A stretch of DNA of 64,000 nucleotides from Deltaproteobacteria bacterium. GTDB lineage: Bacteria; Bdellovibrionota_B; Oligoflexia; Oligoflexales; Bog-1112. Made by a program: the position numbers and the translations under genes. Positions 1 to 9,192 of this stretch are shown in pieces; positions within the stretch are counted from its first letter, which is position 1, and each line of letters starts with the position of its first letter. The stretch is taken from the NCBI GenBank assembly GCA_020635195.1, contig JACKAG010000007.1, forward strand, positions 1 to 64,000. Reading direction: 5' to 3'. The notes under the pieces are model-generated. The model did no database searches, had not been told where the DNA came from, and worked only from the letters and a program-made list of their open reading frames with translations.

Positions 1-678
1 GCTGTCGAACTCAGACAAAGCCGCTGGCCAGTACCTGTTCTCAATCCGGACAGGGATGAATACACGGTAAGGCCGGTCATTTTTCCTGAGGAACTGATGT
101 TTGAAGTTGAAAATCGTGACTCCGGAAAGGCTATAAGACCTGAAAGCATCACTGCTGGTAGAAACATAGCAGATCAGGTTCTGAGCAGACTTCATAGAGG
201 CGAAAGCACAATATCTCTTCCCCTTGATACTGTCCTGCTTTTACGCCTGACTCCCGTTGAAAGGCGCAGTGAATTTAGCGGACTGCGGGACTGGCAACTT
301 GTGCGGGACCCATACCCTGCAAGAGCTGATGATAATCGTGAGCTTACATTAGAGTTTCAGTACAATCCACTGCCCCCATTAGCAGATGATGTCATCCGGA
401 TGAGACATACGGCACGGATGGAAATAGCAAAATTACTGGGACTTGATCCTGAACGAAACTGGCATGATGAAGTGTCTCAAAGATCCGGACTCCATGCCAG
501 ACAATGGTGGAGCACAGAAGCAACCAGAGCCGCTCTGAAGGCAATAAAAAATCATTCAGGGAAAATAACCATAGCATGCGCAGCTCTTATCACAATGACC
601 CAGGTCTTTTTCCGCAATAACAGCCAAAGCCTGAATGCAATGAGCAATCAGGCAGAACGTATCTCCGCAGCCAGGTAA
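1..678 (+). CDS. Unrecognised protein, 3' part only, with C-terminal membrane segment
   Basis: The reading frame is open from the first base of the window and ends at TAA 676-678, so the gene starts upstream. The first in-frame ATG here is at 97, but open codons continue 5' of it and it need not be the real start. The visible 225 residues are mostly soluble and polar. Near the C-terminus there is one hydrophobic stretch (ITIACAALITMTQVFF) followed by a short polar tail, suggesting a tail anchor. I recognise no domain. The next gene lies about 200 bases downstream, behind a hairpin that may end this transcript. Confidence 0.6.
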   Translation, partial: AVELRQSRWPVPVLNPDRDEYTVRPVIFPEELMFEVENRDSGKAIRPESITAGRNIADQVLSRLHRGESTISLPLDTVLLLRLTPVERRSEFSGLRDWQLVRDPYPARADDNRELTLEFQYNPLPPLADDVIRMRHTARMEIAKLLGLDPERNWHDEVSQRSGLHARQWWSTEATRAALKAIKNHSGKITIACAALITMTQVFFRNNSQSLNAMSNQAERISAAR

Positions 679-760
679 CACGTTCAATCAGATCTTTCCC
701 TGTCTTCCACAAGCACAGACTAACACAGCCTATCTTGTCAACAGCTGAGTTCAGCCCAAG

Positions 761-818
761 CGATTCTGCCTCAGGATACCATGATACCATGATACCATGA
801 TACCATGAGGCAGAATCG
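761..818. terminator. 13-bp perfect hairpin whose loop is a 4x GATACCAT tandem repeat
   Basis: CGATTCTGCCTCA (761-773) is exactly complementary to 806-818. The loop consists of the octamer GATACCAT repeated four times (775-806, the last copy touching the stem). It lies between the partial gene and the lipoprotein operon, so a terminator or regulatory stem is plausible. There is no following T-run. The octamer array could vary in copy number. Confidence 0.45.
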
Positions 819-884
819 ATGATGGGTGAGATTATTTTCAGAAATTTATAAAGATTAACACTCTACACAAACACCGGGATAACC

Positions 885-2633
885 ATGTCTTGTAAGAAAT
901 TGCTTTTTTTTGCTTTAATCCTTATTTTTTTTATTAGTTCATGTAAAACAAAATCGAAATATCCGACAACCCAAAAAGATGTTCTGATAGAGGAGTACAG
1001 CGTTCAGGGGGCTGATTTTGTCAAAATCACGTCACTTAACCCTGAAGTATTTTTCAGGATCAATGTATGCGCAAAAACCGAAGCGGATAACTGCCGAAGC
1101 TACACAAGCGTATCGGAGTTTAAAACAGAAGGCATTCCGAAAGGTGAATATAACGCTTCGATTTTAAAATGTAATTTTTCAGAGCAAAAAAAATGTACTC
1201 AGATAGAGAATTTTCCATTTTCTGTAGACTACAGATCAGACCATCAGGAAATTTTGTCACAATTTCGGCTCAACCTTAATGACAGCAAAAACTCAGATAT
1301 TCTTAATCTTTACACATCTTACAAAAATTATTCAGACGACATCATCTCCTGCTCTTCTGATGACAGTCCCAGTCATGAAGTTGTTCAGAGTATCCGGAAT
1401 GAAATTCTGAACCAGCCATTTCATTTTTTTCAGCAGCTTAACGATGATTTATTTAAAGCCAGAAAAGATCATGAAGGTTTTGGCCTGACAGATGCAAATG
1501 GAGCATCATCGACTGAAAAATCTCAGAAATATGGCGTAAGGATTATCATCTGGGAGCCCAGAGCAGGAAATAAACTCTTAAACCTGACAGGGCATGCCGC
1601 TCTTCAGATTTACAGGAAAACAGCCAAAGGAGACGAGGAAGTAAGATACTTGTCATGGGCTATGGGCAACGATTTTGAAAGTGATGCTGCATGGATGAAA
1701 GTATTAAGTGCGACAGAACTTCCTGAAATTAACGAAACACAACTGAGTAATTTTACCCGATGGTTTGATCAATCTCTGATTGGAAATACAGAAACATTGA
1801 CAGATGCAAAGGATTTAAGAAAAAAGATTCAGAACAAATGGCCTCAGATGAACATTGACTCTATAATAAGAGGAAGAAAGGGTGTTTTTGATTTTCCTCT
1901 GCCAAATACAAAGATAACAGATCCGATTGCGTTTAAGACCCTCCAGGGTGAGCTGGAGGGTCTTTATGTCCTGGAGAATAAACTGATATCATATGAAAGA
2001 CGGATGGAGATCAAAGAAGAAATACGAAAAATATTTGGTGATAGATATGATAGTTATGATCCTCTGATCTACAGAAAATTTGTAAAAGATATGATAAAAA
2101 AAGAAAAACCTGAACTTTATAAAAAATATAAAAATGATTTCGAAAACCTTAAAAAATACAGACCAAGGCTGCTTTATGGTGCGCAGTACAATGTTTTAAG
2201 CTTCAACTGTGCACAGACTACAAAAATATGTGTCAAAAACCTGTATTCTGACGATACAGCAACGAATGGACAGAAAATTGCCTCACAAAAATCTGAAATC
2301 CGGACACTACCTAGAGATATGGAAAGAGAAGCAAGAAAAAATTTTGATGGAACGAAAAATCTCTCAGGAGCTAACGCTATGGTCATGAAAAACTCCATTG
2401 GTTATACAGAAAACCGAGGATTCTGGGAAAAAATGGCTTCATTTTCAGGCAGCACTTCTCTTTCTTCTGGAGGGCGTGTTTCAGTCAGAATCAGGCTATC
2501 AGATAATCTGAGTGAAAGTGAAACAGCATGCCTTGATTCGGTGAGTCAGGATTTCTCAGAAGTTGAGAGCTTACTTCTGGAAAAACTTGAGTACGCAAGA
2601 CAGCAAGAAAAAATAACAGGGGAAGCCTCATGA
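885..2633 (+). CDS. Lipoprotein with possible permuted NlpC/P60-like His...Asn-Cys motif
   Basis: The N-terminus is a type II signal peptide: a Lys-containing n-region, a strongly hydrophobic core, and lipobox ISSC with the lipidated Cys at residue 20. The 582-residue product is therefore a membrane-anchored lipoprotein. In the middle, GHAALQIY (His237) is followed about 200 residues later by YNVLSFNCAQ (Asn441-Cys442). A 'GH-[AS]-[AS]-L ... NC' order is typical of circularly permuted papain-like (NlpC/P60, LRAT-like) hydrolases or acyltransferases. I infer a possible thiol enzyme, but the insert between the motifs is long and the assignment is tentative. The gene overlaps the next lipoprotein gene by 4 bases (ATGA), so the two are translationally coupled. 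The region is AT-rich compared with the housekeeping genes nearby. Confidence 0.75.
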   Translation: MSCKKLLFFALILIFFISSCKTKSKYPTTQKDVLIEEYSVQGADFVKITSLNPEVFFRINVCAKTEADNCRSYTSVSEFKTEGIPKGEYNASILKCNFSEQKKCTQIENFPFSVDYRSDHQEILSQFRLNLNDSKNSDILNLYTSYKNYSDDIISCSSDDSPSHEVVQSIRNEILNQPFHFFQQLNDDLFKARKDHEGFGLTDANGASSTEKSQKYGVRIIIWEPRAGNKLLNLTGHAALQIYRKTAKGDEEVRYLSWAMGNDFESDAAWMKVLSATELPEINETQLSNFTRWFDQSLIGNTETLTDAKDLRKKIQNKWPQMNIDSIIRGRKGVFDFPLPNTKITDPIAFKTLQGELEGLYVLENKLISYERRMEIKEEIRKIFGDRYDSYDPLIYRKFVKDMIKKEKPELYKKYKNDFENLKKYRPRLLYGAQYNVLSFNCAQTTKICVKNLYSDDTATNGQKIASQKSEIRTLPRDMEREARKNFDGTKNLSGANAMVMKNSIGYTENRGFWEKMASFSGSTSLSSGGRVSVRIRLSDNLSESETACLDSVSQDFSEVESLLLEKLEYARQQEKITGEAS

Positions 2634-4327
2634 AAAAATCTCTTCTCGCGCATGGTACCTGCTTTATATTAATTGCTCTCACAGCATGTAAGACTTCAGA
2701 AACACAACAAAATAACAAGGAAAATAATCCCCTCACAGAGACATTCCCCATAGCAAAACAGCCCATGATCAGGGAAGCCATCCTTGATATACAAAACGAC
2801 ACTAGACTCTGGCTTGCGCAGCACCCTTCGAAAAAAGATGAAGCTCTGATCATCAAAGATATCAAAAAAATTTTCGAAAAATTTGCATATAGCTCTGACA
2901 AAGAATGGGAAGAGTATTTAAAATCTCCTATGTTTTATCAGAATCTGGCTTCTTATGATGTTCTTTCCGGCACTTCAGAGTCTGTAAAAAATTTCGCTCT
3001 GGCTGATACAGCGGACCAGGACTTATCTGCTGCTCCCCCGAATCCGGATAAAGAAGCCTTCACCCAAAAAGGAATGCTTACTGTGTTAAGCCTTGTTACT
3101 CTGGCATCTGCGATAAATGCAGGATATTCTGTCTCATTCCGGAAGACAAACGGATATTTTTGTGTCTATAATAAAGCACTTATAGCCAGCATCGGCGTCT
3201 CACTTGCTTCTGCAACATTTTTGGCTGTTGCAATGGGCCTGGAAAAACCCGGAGAAAATTTTGACAACATTCTGCAAATCCTCGGAATTGGTGCAGGATC
3301 ACTTATTACTTTACAGGCCATTGCAACTGGTCTCTTTGGGTTTATAAATGAAAAAAAATTCTCTTCAGGAAAAAATTTAGGAGGAGAGTTAGAAAGTTGG
3401 ATTAGTTACTACGTTAACAATAAAGAGCTTCCCGAAGACCTTGAAAAGGTTATAAAAGAATTAAATGACAATGCTTTCAGAGGGCTTACTGACACGGAAA
3501 AGTCAAAAATCAAAACGTTTGTGACTACAGAGATCAACAAAAAAGATAACTATGCAAAACCAGAAATAAAAAATAAAAAAGATGACATCACTGACAAAAT
3601 CACTAAATTTTTAGAAGCGCGAAAAAAGCTAACAAACACATTGCACATTGAAGAGACTGATCTTGACAAGCTTCATCAATTTTTAGATCTCAACTTCGGT
3701 CCAGAAATAGAAGTAATCCATGAAAATCTGGAAAATTTCAAAAAAGATCCGAATTTTAACACAATGGTCAGCGGATCATATCGGGCGGGCGGTGACACGC
3801 CTGAATATATTAAAGGCTATAATAAAGTCCGATCTTTATTCAGACAATACCTTCAAAGCCAGGGGATTGAGACAAAAGGACTCTATACTGAAACTTTTTA
3901 TCATTATGCTGAATCTTACAGAGATTTGGTTACAAAAGACAAGATCCCTGCTCAATATTTATTTAAGCTCAAGGAGAGTCCAGAAGATCTGAGCGCGGTA
4001 GATTGGAGCTCCTGGAACAAAAGATCAGAAATCATCAGAGCCTTAGAGTATAACAAAGTAGAAGGAATTCCCAGAACCAATTGGTCACAATACGGCAGTA
4101 TAAATGGAGAGATTTTTCATGTTCAATTCTATAATGAAGTGTCATCTTTAAATAAAAAAATGATGGTAGGGAGCATTGTGGGTCTTGCTGCAGGAGTCAC
4201 AACGATCGTAAGCTCGATCCAGAAAGACAGCCCCCTTAGACTTGCAGAGACACAAAGTTTTGACTCTCTGCTTTATAAGGTTGGCAAAAAGATTTCGCGC
4301 TTACAAGAGTTGCTTCAGAACTACTGA
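2630..4327 (+). CDS. Lipoprotein with internal membrane segments, partner of the upstream lipoprotein
   Basis: The 565-residue product begins with a lipoprotein signal (lipobox LTAC, Cys at about residue 20). A cluster of three hydrophobic helices lies at about residues 150-240 and a further one near residue 510 (MMVGSIVGLAAGVTTIVSSI). The centre, about 245-370, is Lys/Glu-rich and predicted helical. No known domain is recognised. The start ATG overlaps the stop of the preceding gene, so the two products are probably made in fixed proportion and may act together in the envelope. No similar pair is seen elsewhere in the window. Confidence 0.75.
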   Translation: MKKSLLAHGTCFILIALTACKTSETQQNNKENNPLTETFPIAKQPMIREAILDIQNDTRLWLAQHPSKKDEALIIKDIKKIFEKFAYSSDKEWEEYLKSPMFYQNLASYDVLSGTSESVKNFALADTADQDLSAAPPNPDKEAFTQKGMLTVLSLVTLASAINAGYSVSFRKTNGYFCVYNKALIASIGVSLASATFLAVAMGLEKPGENFDNILQILGIGAGSLITLQAIATGLFGFINEKKFSSGKNLGGELESWISYYVNNKELPEDLEKVIKELNDNAFRGLTDTEKSKIKTFVTTEINKKDNYAKPEIKNKKDDITDKITKFLEARKKLTNTLHIEETDLDKLHQFLDLNFGPEIEVIHENLENFKKDPNFNTMVSGSYRAGGDTPEYIKGYNKVRSLFRQYLQSQGIETKGLYTETFYHYAESYRDLVTKDKIPAQYLFKLKESPEDLSAVDWSSWNKRSEIIRALEYNKVEGIPRTNWSQYGSINGEIFHVQFYNEVSSLNKKMMVGSIVGLAAGVTTIVSSIQKDSPLRLAETQSFDSLLYKVGKKISRLQELLQNY

Positions 4328-4406
4328 TACAGCCCCTCGGGGTCAATCTCGCCGCACGAAAAAAAAACAAAATATTTCATCTGCTTGCTGCAATATCCAG
4401 AGTAGC

Positions 4407-4757
4407 CTAACCATCCATCTTGTCAACGATCAGGTCGACAAAACGGTCGGGATCTCTGAAAAAAGTTTTCATGGAATAAGAATCATCAAACCACTCCAGC
4501 ATAGGCTCACCCCCGGGAGGGGCAGCCAGTCTGGAAATGTCCGGATAAACTCTCAGAAGATCAAGTAAACGCTCCCCTGGGCCGGTGCTGCTTTCTGTAA
4601 CCGGATGTTTTTCCTTCAGATAGCGTAAAAGAAAATGAGTGAGCAAAGGATCAAACTTCACTACGATATTGTAGGCTTCTTCTTCAGGAAGCCCTCCTTC
4701 TTCAATCGCTTTAAGAAAGCGATTGACCTCAGCCTTATCTGTCATATCAGTCATCAT
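4407..4757 (-). CDS. Small cytosolic hypothetical protein
   Basis: This 116-residue acidic, helical protein has no signal peptide or membrane segment and no recognised domain. Several Met codons lie at the N-terminus (residues 1, 2 and 5), so the exact start is uncertain by a few codons. Codon pattern and composition look like a real gene, and it is divergent from the PilZ gene across about 155 bases that must hold both promoters. It is convergent with the second lipoprotein gene. Confidence 0.6.
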   Translation of the reverse strand: MMTDMTDKAEVNRFLKAIEEGGLPEEEAYNIVVKFDPLLTHFLLRYLKEKHPVTESSTGPGERLLDLLRVYPDISRLAAPPGGEPMLEWFDDSYSMKTFFRDPDRFVDLIVDKMDG

Positions 4758-4913
4758 ACTCTGCCCACTCTGAAAGGATCACGTTTCATCTGTATACACA
4801 TAAAAAAATCATAGCAGGTTTATAAAGCTCAGCCAATTCTGAGAGTCAACAAAGATCTCCCTCCTGTGCATTTCTTAGTCCCTGACTTGTCTCACAAGCT
4901 CACCGGAGATAAC

Positions 4914-5273
4914 ATGGTAAGAGACGAAAAAACGAGGTATCATATGCGAGATAAAAAAAAAACAGGAACAAAAAAAGAGGGCTCCTCCAACCGAAGGAAA
5001 CATATCCGTTACCTCGCGGAACCTCTCGAAATCGCTTACCTCGATCCTAATCCTGCAGTTGAAAGTGAATTCCGGCCAAAATATACAGGACTCATTATTG
5101 AAGAATCTGCAATCGGCGGCTGCTGCCTTGCCCTTCTGAACCCGGAAGAAGTCATCGTCGGAAGCCACTGCCGAATCCAGATGGGACAGCTTCCTGTGAT
5201 TCAGGCCGAAGCACGATGGGAAAAAATTCAGGAAATGGGCATAACTCTGATTGGATTTCAGTTTCTTACATAA
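4914..5273 (+). CDS. PilZ-domain protein (putative c-di-GMP receptor)
   Basis: Start ATG 4914 is preferred over an upstream ATG at 4866 because GGAG sits 5 bases before it (4905-4908). The basic N-terminal tail leads into the PilZ signature: an Arg-rich RRKHIRY motif, then ESAIGGCCLAL in place of the usual [DN]xSxxG, and a closing GITLIGFQF strand. Arg residues and the small loop are the known c-di-GMP contacts of the family. The second motif is atypical (Glu-Ser-Ala-Ile-Gly-Gly), so nucleotide binding should not be assumed. The convergent neighbour is a diguanylate cyclase, which fits local c-di-GMP signalling. Confidence 0.75.
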   Translation: MVRDEKTRYHMRDKKKTGTKKEGSSNRRKHIRYLAEPLEIAYLDPNPAVESEFRPKYTGLIIEESAIGGCCLALLNPEEVIVGSHCRIQMGQLPVIQAEARWEKIQEMGITLIGFQFLT

Positions 5274-5289
5274 AAGAATACCAGGGGAT

Positions 5290-6309
5290 TCAGATCCTTC
5301 CTCTGTCAGAATGATTCAGATCCATCACTCTGTTGCGTCCTGATGCTTTTGCATCGTAAAGAAAATGATCGGCCTCTCGCATCAGCTCACTGGGATGGGA
5401 ACATTCAAGCGAACTGTCCGGCCCCATGGTTGCAAGTCCAATAGATGGCGTGATCTGAACAGAGTAGCTGTGATTATCGAAGACTTTATCTGTAATCTGC
5501 TTTCTGATACGTTCGGCCATGATATAAGCTCCCTCTGCATTCGTCTCCGGAAGCATAATGACATACTCATCCCCTCCAAAGCGGGCTGCAATATCCAGAG
5601 AGCGGATCGAATCAGACAGCAGCGCTCCTGTCTGAGCCAGGACAAAAGATCCAAAGAGATGATCACACTGATCATTCACACGCTTAAAAAAATCCAGGTC
5701 TATCATCATCAGCGACAGGTCCTTGCGATAACGCTCCGCACGGGTAAACTCCTGCTGCAACCTCTTTTTAAAATATCGCATGTTATAAAGACCCGTCAGT
5801 TCATCCGTGATCGAAATTTTTATCAATCGCTCGTTTGCCAGACGCAATTTCTCATTTGTTGCACGCAGGGAGTCTGCCATTCTTTTAATACGCACCACAG
5901 ACCTGAGCCTGGCCGCCAGTTCAAGCGGCATCTGAAGTTTAGAACAGAAATCATCAGAGCCCAGCCCAGCACAAGCATTCATCATTTCCGGAGAGTGGTC
6001 TGCAGTAATAAACATGATCCCGACATAAGCGCTCTGCCGGGACAAGCGTCTCACCTGCCGGCAAATCTCAAGTCCGGAGGAACCCGAAAGATACACATCC
6101 AGAATTAAAACATCAGGACTAAACTGCACAAACAACTTCAGAGCATCCGCCGCATTTTTGGCTGTTTTCAGCTGATACCTCTCGAAACCAGCTCCGGATT
6201 GGCGAAGCAGATCTTCATAAAGAAAAAGAATCTCATCAGAATCATCGACAGCAAGAATTTTTACACAATCAAACGTCTTCAGATGCTCTTCCTCCTTCCT
6301 GTTTCCCAA
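5290..6309 (-). CDS. Response regulator diguanylate cyclase (receiver-GGDEF)
   Basis: The N-terminal receiver (about 17-135) has the acidic pair Asp22-Asp23, phospho-acceptor Asp71 in VLILDVYLSG, Thr102 and Lys124. A short helical linker leads to a GGDEF domain (about 165-330) with the active-site motif GGDEY at 245-249. An inhibitory-site RSLD lies five residues before it. Both catalytic and allosteric residues are present, so the protein should make c-di-GMP from two GTP under control of an unidentified histidine kinase. It is transcribed toward the PilZ gene and divergently from lysK. Length and architecture are typical of PleD/WspR-like enzymes with one receiver. Confidence 0.92.
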   Translation of the reverse strand: MGNRKEEEHLKTFDCVKILAVDDSDEILFLYEDLLRQSGAGFERYQLKTAKNAADALKLFVQFSPDVLILDVYLSGSSGLEICRQVRRLSRQSAYVGIMFITADHSPEMMNACAGLGSDDFCSKLQMPLELAARLRSVVRIKRMADSLRATNEKLRLANERLIKISITDELTGLYNMRYFKKRLQQEFTRAERYRKDLSLMMIDLDFFKRVNDQCDHLFGSFVLAQTGALLSDSIRSLDIAARFGGDEYVIMLPETNAEGAYIMAERIRKQITDKVFDNHSYSVQITPSIGLATMGPDSSLECSHPSELMREADHFLYDAKASGRNRVMDLNHSDRGRI

Positions 6310-6490
6310 AAGAAACCCTCTGATGAGAATTCCCGAAAAAAGACCTTAGCACTTAATCCCATGAATATAAGGAGACTCTTTCAGGCAGACATGAGCTATG
6401 GTAAAATTTTAGCCCGGTGCAGCGCTTAAACCAGAACAGGCACCTGTAAGCACTCAGAAACAGGATATAACCTTTCAGGATAAAGATACC

Positions 6491-8080
6491 ATGAAACCAC
6501 TCTCCTCCCATTGGGCCGATATTGCAGCACTTCAGATCATCAAAAACCGTGGAGATAAAGACTGTTATGTGCTTGCCAGCGGAATTACTCCCAGCGGGAT
6601 GATTCACGTTGGCAATTTCCGGGAAGTCATCACTGTCGATCTTGTTGCCCGGGCACTCAGGGCACTTGGTCGTCATGTTCGTTTTATTTATAGCTGGGAT
6701 AATTTCGATACCTTTCGCAGTGTCCCAAAAAATCTCCCGGACCCCGAAAGTTTTGTTCGCTATCTCCGTCAGCCCATCGCACGCATCCCCGACCCCTGGG
6801 GACAAGCTGAAAGTTTCGCTGCGGGGCGCATCCGCTTATTTGAAGAGGAACTAAAAGAGGTTGCGATCTCACCAGAATATCGTTACCAGGAAACACTCTA
6901 CGCTGCCGGAACCTATGCCGACAGAATCAGAAAAGCCCTTGAAAGCAAGGAAGTTATCAGGAAAATTCTGAATCTTCATCGCAGTTCCCCACTCGCGGAT
7001 GACTGGCTCCCTACAGCTGTCTACTGTCGTCAGTGCCACCGGGATGAAATGGAACAACAAAGCTATCAGGGAGAATGGAGCTATTTTTATCACTGTGCAT
7101 CCTGCCATCACGAGGAAACTTTTGATATCCGCCATTCGGACAACCTTAAACTCAACTGGCGGATTGACTGGCCTATGAGATGGGCGTTTGAGGGGGTTGA
7201 TTTTGAGCCTGGTGGCAAAGATCATTCCTCTCAGGGCGGATCTTTCGATACAGGCAAGGCCATCATCCGGGAGGTCTGGGGACAGGAACCTCCAGCCTAC
7301 CTTCAGTATGATTTTGTCATGATCAAAGGTGGAGCAGGAAAGATGTCTTCATCATCCGGGGACCTTTATACCCTGGGAGAAGTTCTTGATATTTATGAAC
7401 CACAAGTCGTCCGCTGGATTTTTGCAAATCATCGCCCAAACCATGACTTTGCAATTGCGTTTGATGAGGACGTTATCAAGATCTATGAAGAATTCGACCG
7501 GGCTGAGCAGCTGGCATACCAGCCCTGCGACGAATCCAGACCCGGGAAATGGCAGCTCAACCGCCGCTCTTACGAGTTATCGTTAACTGATGGCAAAATG
7601 GAAGAACAGGCACCCGTACGGGCAGGCTTTCGTCTTTTATGCAACCGTATTCAGATCTGCGGCGGAGATCTTGGTCGGGTACTGAAACGATATTATTCTG
7701 AAAGCATTAAATCTCCGGCAGACCAGGAAAAGTTTCATGCTCGCGCAAGCCGGGCCCTGAAATGGCTACAGACCTTTGCACCGGACGAATTCAGATATAC
7801 ACTTAATAGCAACCCTGTCAGACCAGATCTCGGAGATGATCAGCTCAGGGCATTGCAGGCTATCCGCCAGTTGATTCACGAAACCGACCTCGATGCCATC
7901 AGCACAAAGGATCTCAATGAGCTCATCTGGGAAAAGGCGGTTCGTGGAGCTGACTGTGACGCTCCCGACATGTTTCGGGCAGTGTATCAGAAGCTCATCA
8001 GCAGAAATCAGGGTCCACGTCTGCCTGGATTCCTTAAAGAAATAGGAAAAGAGCGACTACTGGAAATTCTCAGCGAATAG
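6491..8080 (+). CDS. lysK: Lysyl-tRNA synthetase, class I
   Basis: This is a class I (Rossmann-type) LysRS, unrelated to the common bacterial class II LysS. Signature motifs are HVGN (the HIGH equivalent, residues 39-42, preceded by GITPSGMI) and KMSSS (281-285). A zinc-binding insertion carries Cys176, Cys179, Cys199 and Cys202. The enzyme charges tRNA-Lys in the cytosol. Class I LysRS is general in archaea and is found in spirochaetes, some alphaproteobacteria and scattered other bacteria. The full length of 529 residues matches the family. It may form an operon with the LEA14-like lipoprotein gene 25 bases downstream. Confidence 0.95.
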   Translation: MKPLSSHWADIAALQIIKNRGDKDCYVLASGITPSGMIHVGNFREVITVDLVARALRALGRHVRFIYSWDNFDTFRSVPKNLPDPESFVRYLRQPIARIPDPWGQAESFAAGRIRLFEEELKEVAISPEYRYQETLYAAGTYADRIRKALESKEVIRKILNLHRSSPLADDWLPTAVYCRQCHRDEMEQQSYQGEWSYFYHCASCHHEETFDIRHSDNLKLNWRIDWPMRWAFEGVDFEPGGKDHSSQGGSFDTGKAIIREVWGQEPPAYLQYDFVMIKGGAGKMSSSSGDLYTLGEVLDIYEPQVVRWIFANHRPNHDFAIAFDEDVIKIYEEFDRAEQLAYQPCDESRPGKWQLNRRSYELSLTDGKMEEQAPVRAGFRLLCNRIQICGGDLGRVLKRYYSESIKSPADQEKFHARASRALKWLQTFAPDEFRYTLNSNPVRPDLGDDQLRALQAIRQLIHETDLDAISTKDLNELIWEKAVRGADCDAPDMFRAVYQKLISRNQGPRLPGFLKEIGKERLLEILSE

Positions 8081-8105
8081 TGGCTAAGGGAGGCTCTGAC
8101 AGCTG

Positions 8106-8615
8106 TTGCCAGTCCGGATAAAAACAAAAAACAGCCTGTTCTTCTGCAAGATGATATGCTTAGCCACAATCTTAGCACAGCTCTCATCTGGCTGTGCTTT
8201 TCTTAAAAAAACGATTGGCCTGGGCCTCGTCAGGCCAAAACTCCAGCTGGAATCCCTTGATTTTCTCGGGGCAGAAGGGCAGACGATCTTTCTGGCGGCT
8301 CATCTTTCTGTCTACAACCCCAATGATGTCGACCTGACCCTCTCTGATCTGCAATATCGCCTGTATCTTGGAAAAACTCTGCTGGCCCAGGGGGTGTATA
8401 AGGAGAAACTGACCTTTCCTGCGGAATCCCGGCAGGATGATCTCCGGCTCCGGATTCGCATTGGACCTGTAAGCCCGGAATTCATGTTAACGATGCTGCT
8501 GCGGGAATCTCATGCATCAGAGCTCATCTGGAAATCAGAGCTGCTCTTCCATTCATCGCTGGGCACCATTCCTCTGCAATTCGAGGGGCATAAAAACATC
8601 CGGAAATCAGGGTGA
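8106..8615 (+). CDS. LEA14-like (LEA_2) lipoprotein
   Basis: The preferred start is TTG 8106, with AAGGGAGG at 8086-8093; ATG 8151 is in frame but poorly placed. The N-terminus is a lipoprotein signal with lipobox LSSGC (Cys30 from the TTG). The body is a single beta-rich LEA type-2 / WHy domain with the typical LSVYNPNDVDLTLSDLQYRLYLG segment. These domains occur in exported bacterial proteins of unclear biochemical role, often linked to desiccation or envelope stress. The stop codon lies inside the stem of a strong hairpin. Confidence 0.8.
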   Translation: MPVRIKTKNSLFFCKMICLATILAQLSSGCAFLKKTIGLGLVRPKLQLESLDFLGAEGQTIFLAAHLSVYNPNDVDLTLSDLQYRLYLGKTLLAQGVYKEKLTFPAESRQDDLRLRIRIGPVSPEFMLTMLLRESHASELIWKSELLFHSSLGTIPLQFEGHKNIRKSG

Positions 8616-8644
8616 TCAAAAATCTGCTCCAGATTTTTGATCAC
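8612..8644. terminator. 15-bp hairpin between convergent genes, contains a stop codon
   Basis: GTGATCAAAAATCTG pairs perfectly with its complement across a 3-base loop (CTC). The TGA stop of the LEA14-like gene (8613-8615) is inside the left arm. The A/T-rich arms and the position between convergent genes suggest a bidirectional terminator, although no separate T-tract follows. Confidence 0.5.
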
Positions 8645-8648
8645 AAGC

Positions 8649-8930
8649 TTAATCAGGAAGAGACAGAACCCTGTTTAAAAAAGACTGGGCGGGTCCAAAG
8701 CCCAGAGAGCATGCAACATGAGCAACATCCAGCGGGTCCAGCTGATCATGATTGTTGTATTCTCTGTTCAGAGCATCCAGAAAAAGCCCGGTCATGATCC
8801 CATCCTGCACATCCGGACAGGAACCTACTCCAAAAGGGAGCAGCATAAGCCTGAGAGTCAGAGGTTGATTTACACTGTCTCTGAGACGATTTTTATAGGC
8901 TGCAAAGGATATAGTCAGGCTGAAGTGCAC
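8649..8930 (-). CDS. Hypothetical 93-residue protein
   Basis: Start GTG 8930 is chosen because a perfect AGGAGG lies 9 bases upstream (8940-8945); an ATG at 8957 would give nine more residues but has no such site. The product has no signal peptide or membrane helix and ends just before the shared hairpin with the LEA14-like gene. No domain is recognised. Reading frames on the opposite strand here have no ribosome binding sites, so this strand is favoured. Confidence 0.5.
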   Translation of the reverse strand: MHFSLTISFAAYKNRLRDSVNQPLTLRLMLLPFGVGSCPDVQDGIMTGLFLDALNREYNNHDQLDPLDVAHVACSLGFGPAQSFLNRVLSLPD

Positions 8931-9192
8931 GTCATTTCTCCTCCTGAGATAAGACATCGCTCCCTGTCCCTGGAGCCAGCACTACTATCGGCCACACAAA
9001 CAACAGATTAAATTCCTGCACGCAAACTCTCCGGAGAATCTTGCTTTTTCAGGTCAAAGCCTCCTGACTTACGCCCGAAGAATGATCCGATTCCGGCATG
9101 TTTTCGCTTATTTTACAGATCATTATAATCAGCTGACTCAGAACAGCAGAAGAGTATCCGATCAGAGCATAAACCCATAGACAGGGGAGATT

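Noticed and set aside
4875..5168. Minus-strand frame opposite the PilZ gene
   Set aside because: The plus-strand frame has PilZ motifs and a good ribosome binding site; the antisense frame has neither.
8612..9011. Plus-strand frames opposite the 93-residue gene
   Set aside because: They lack ribosome binding sites and start inside the hairpin; the minus-strand GTG has a perfect AGGAGG.
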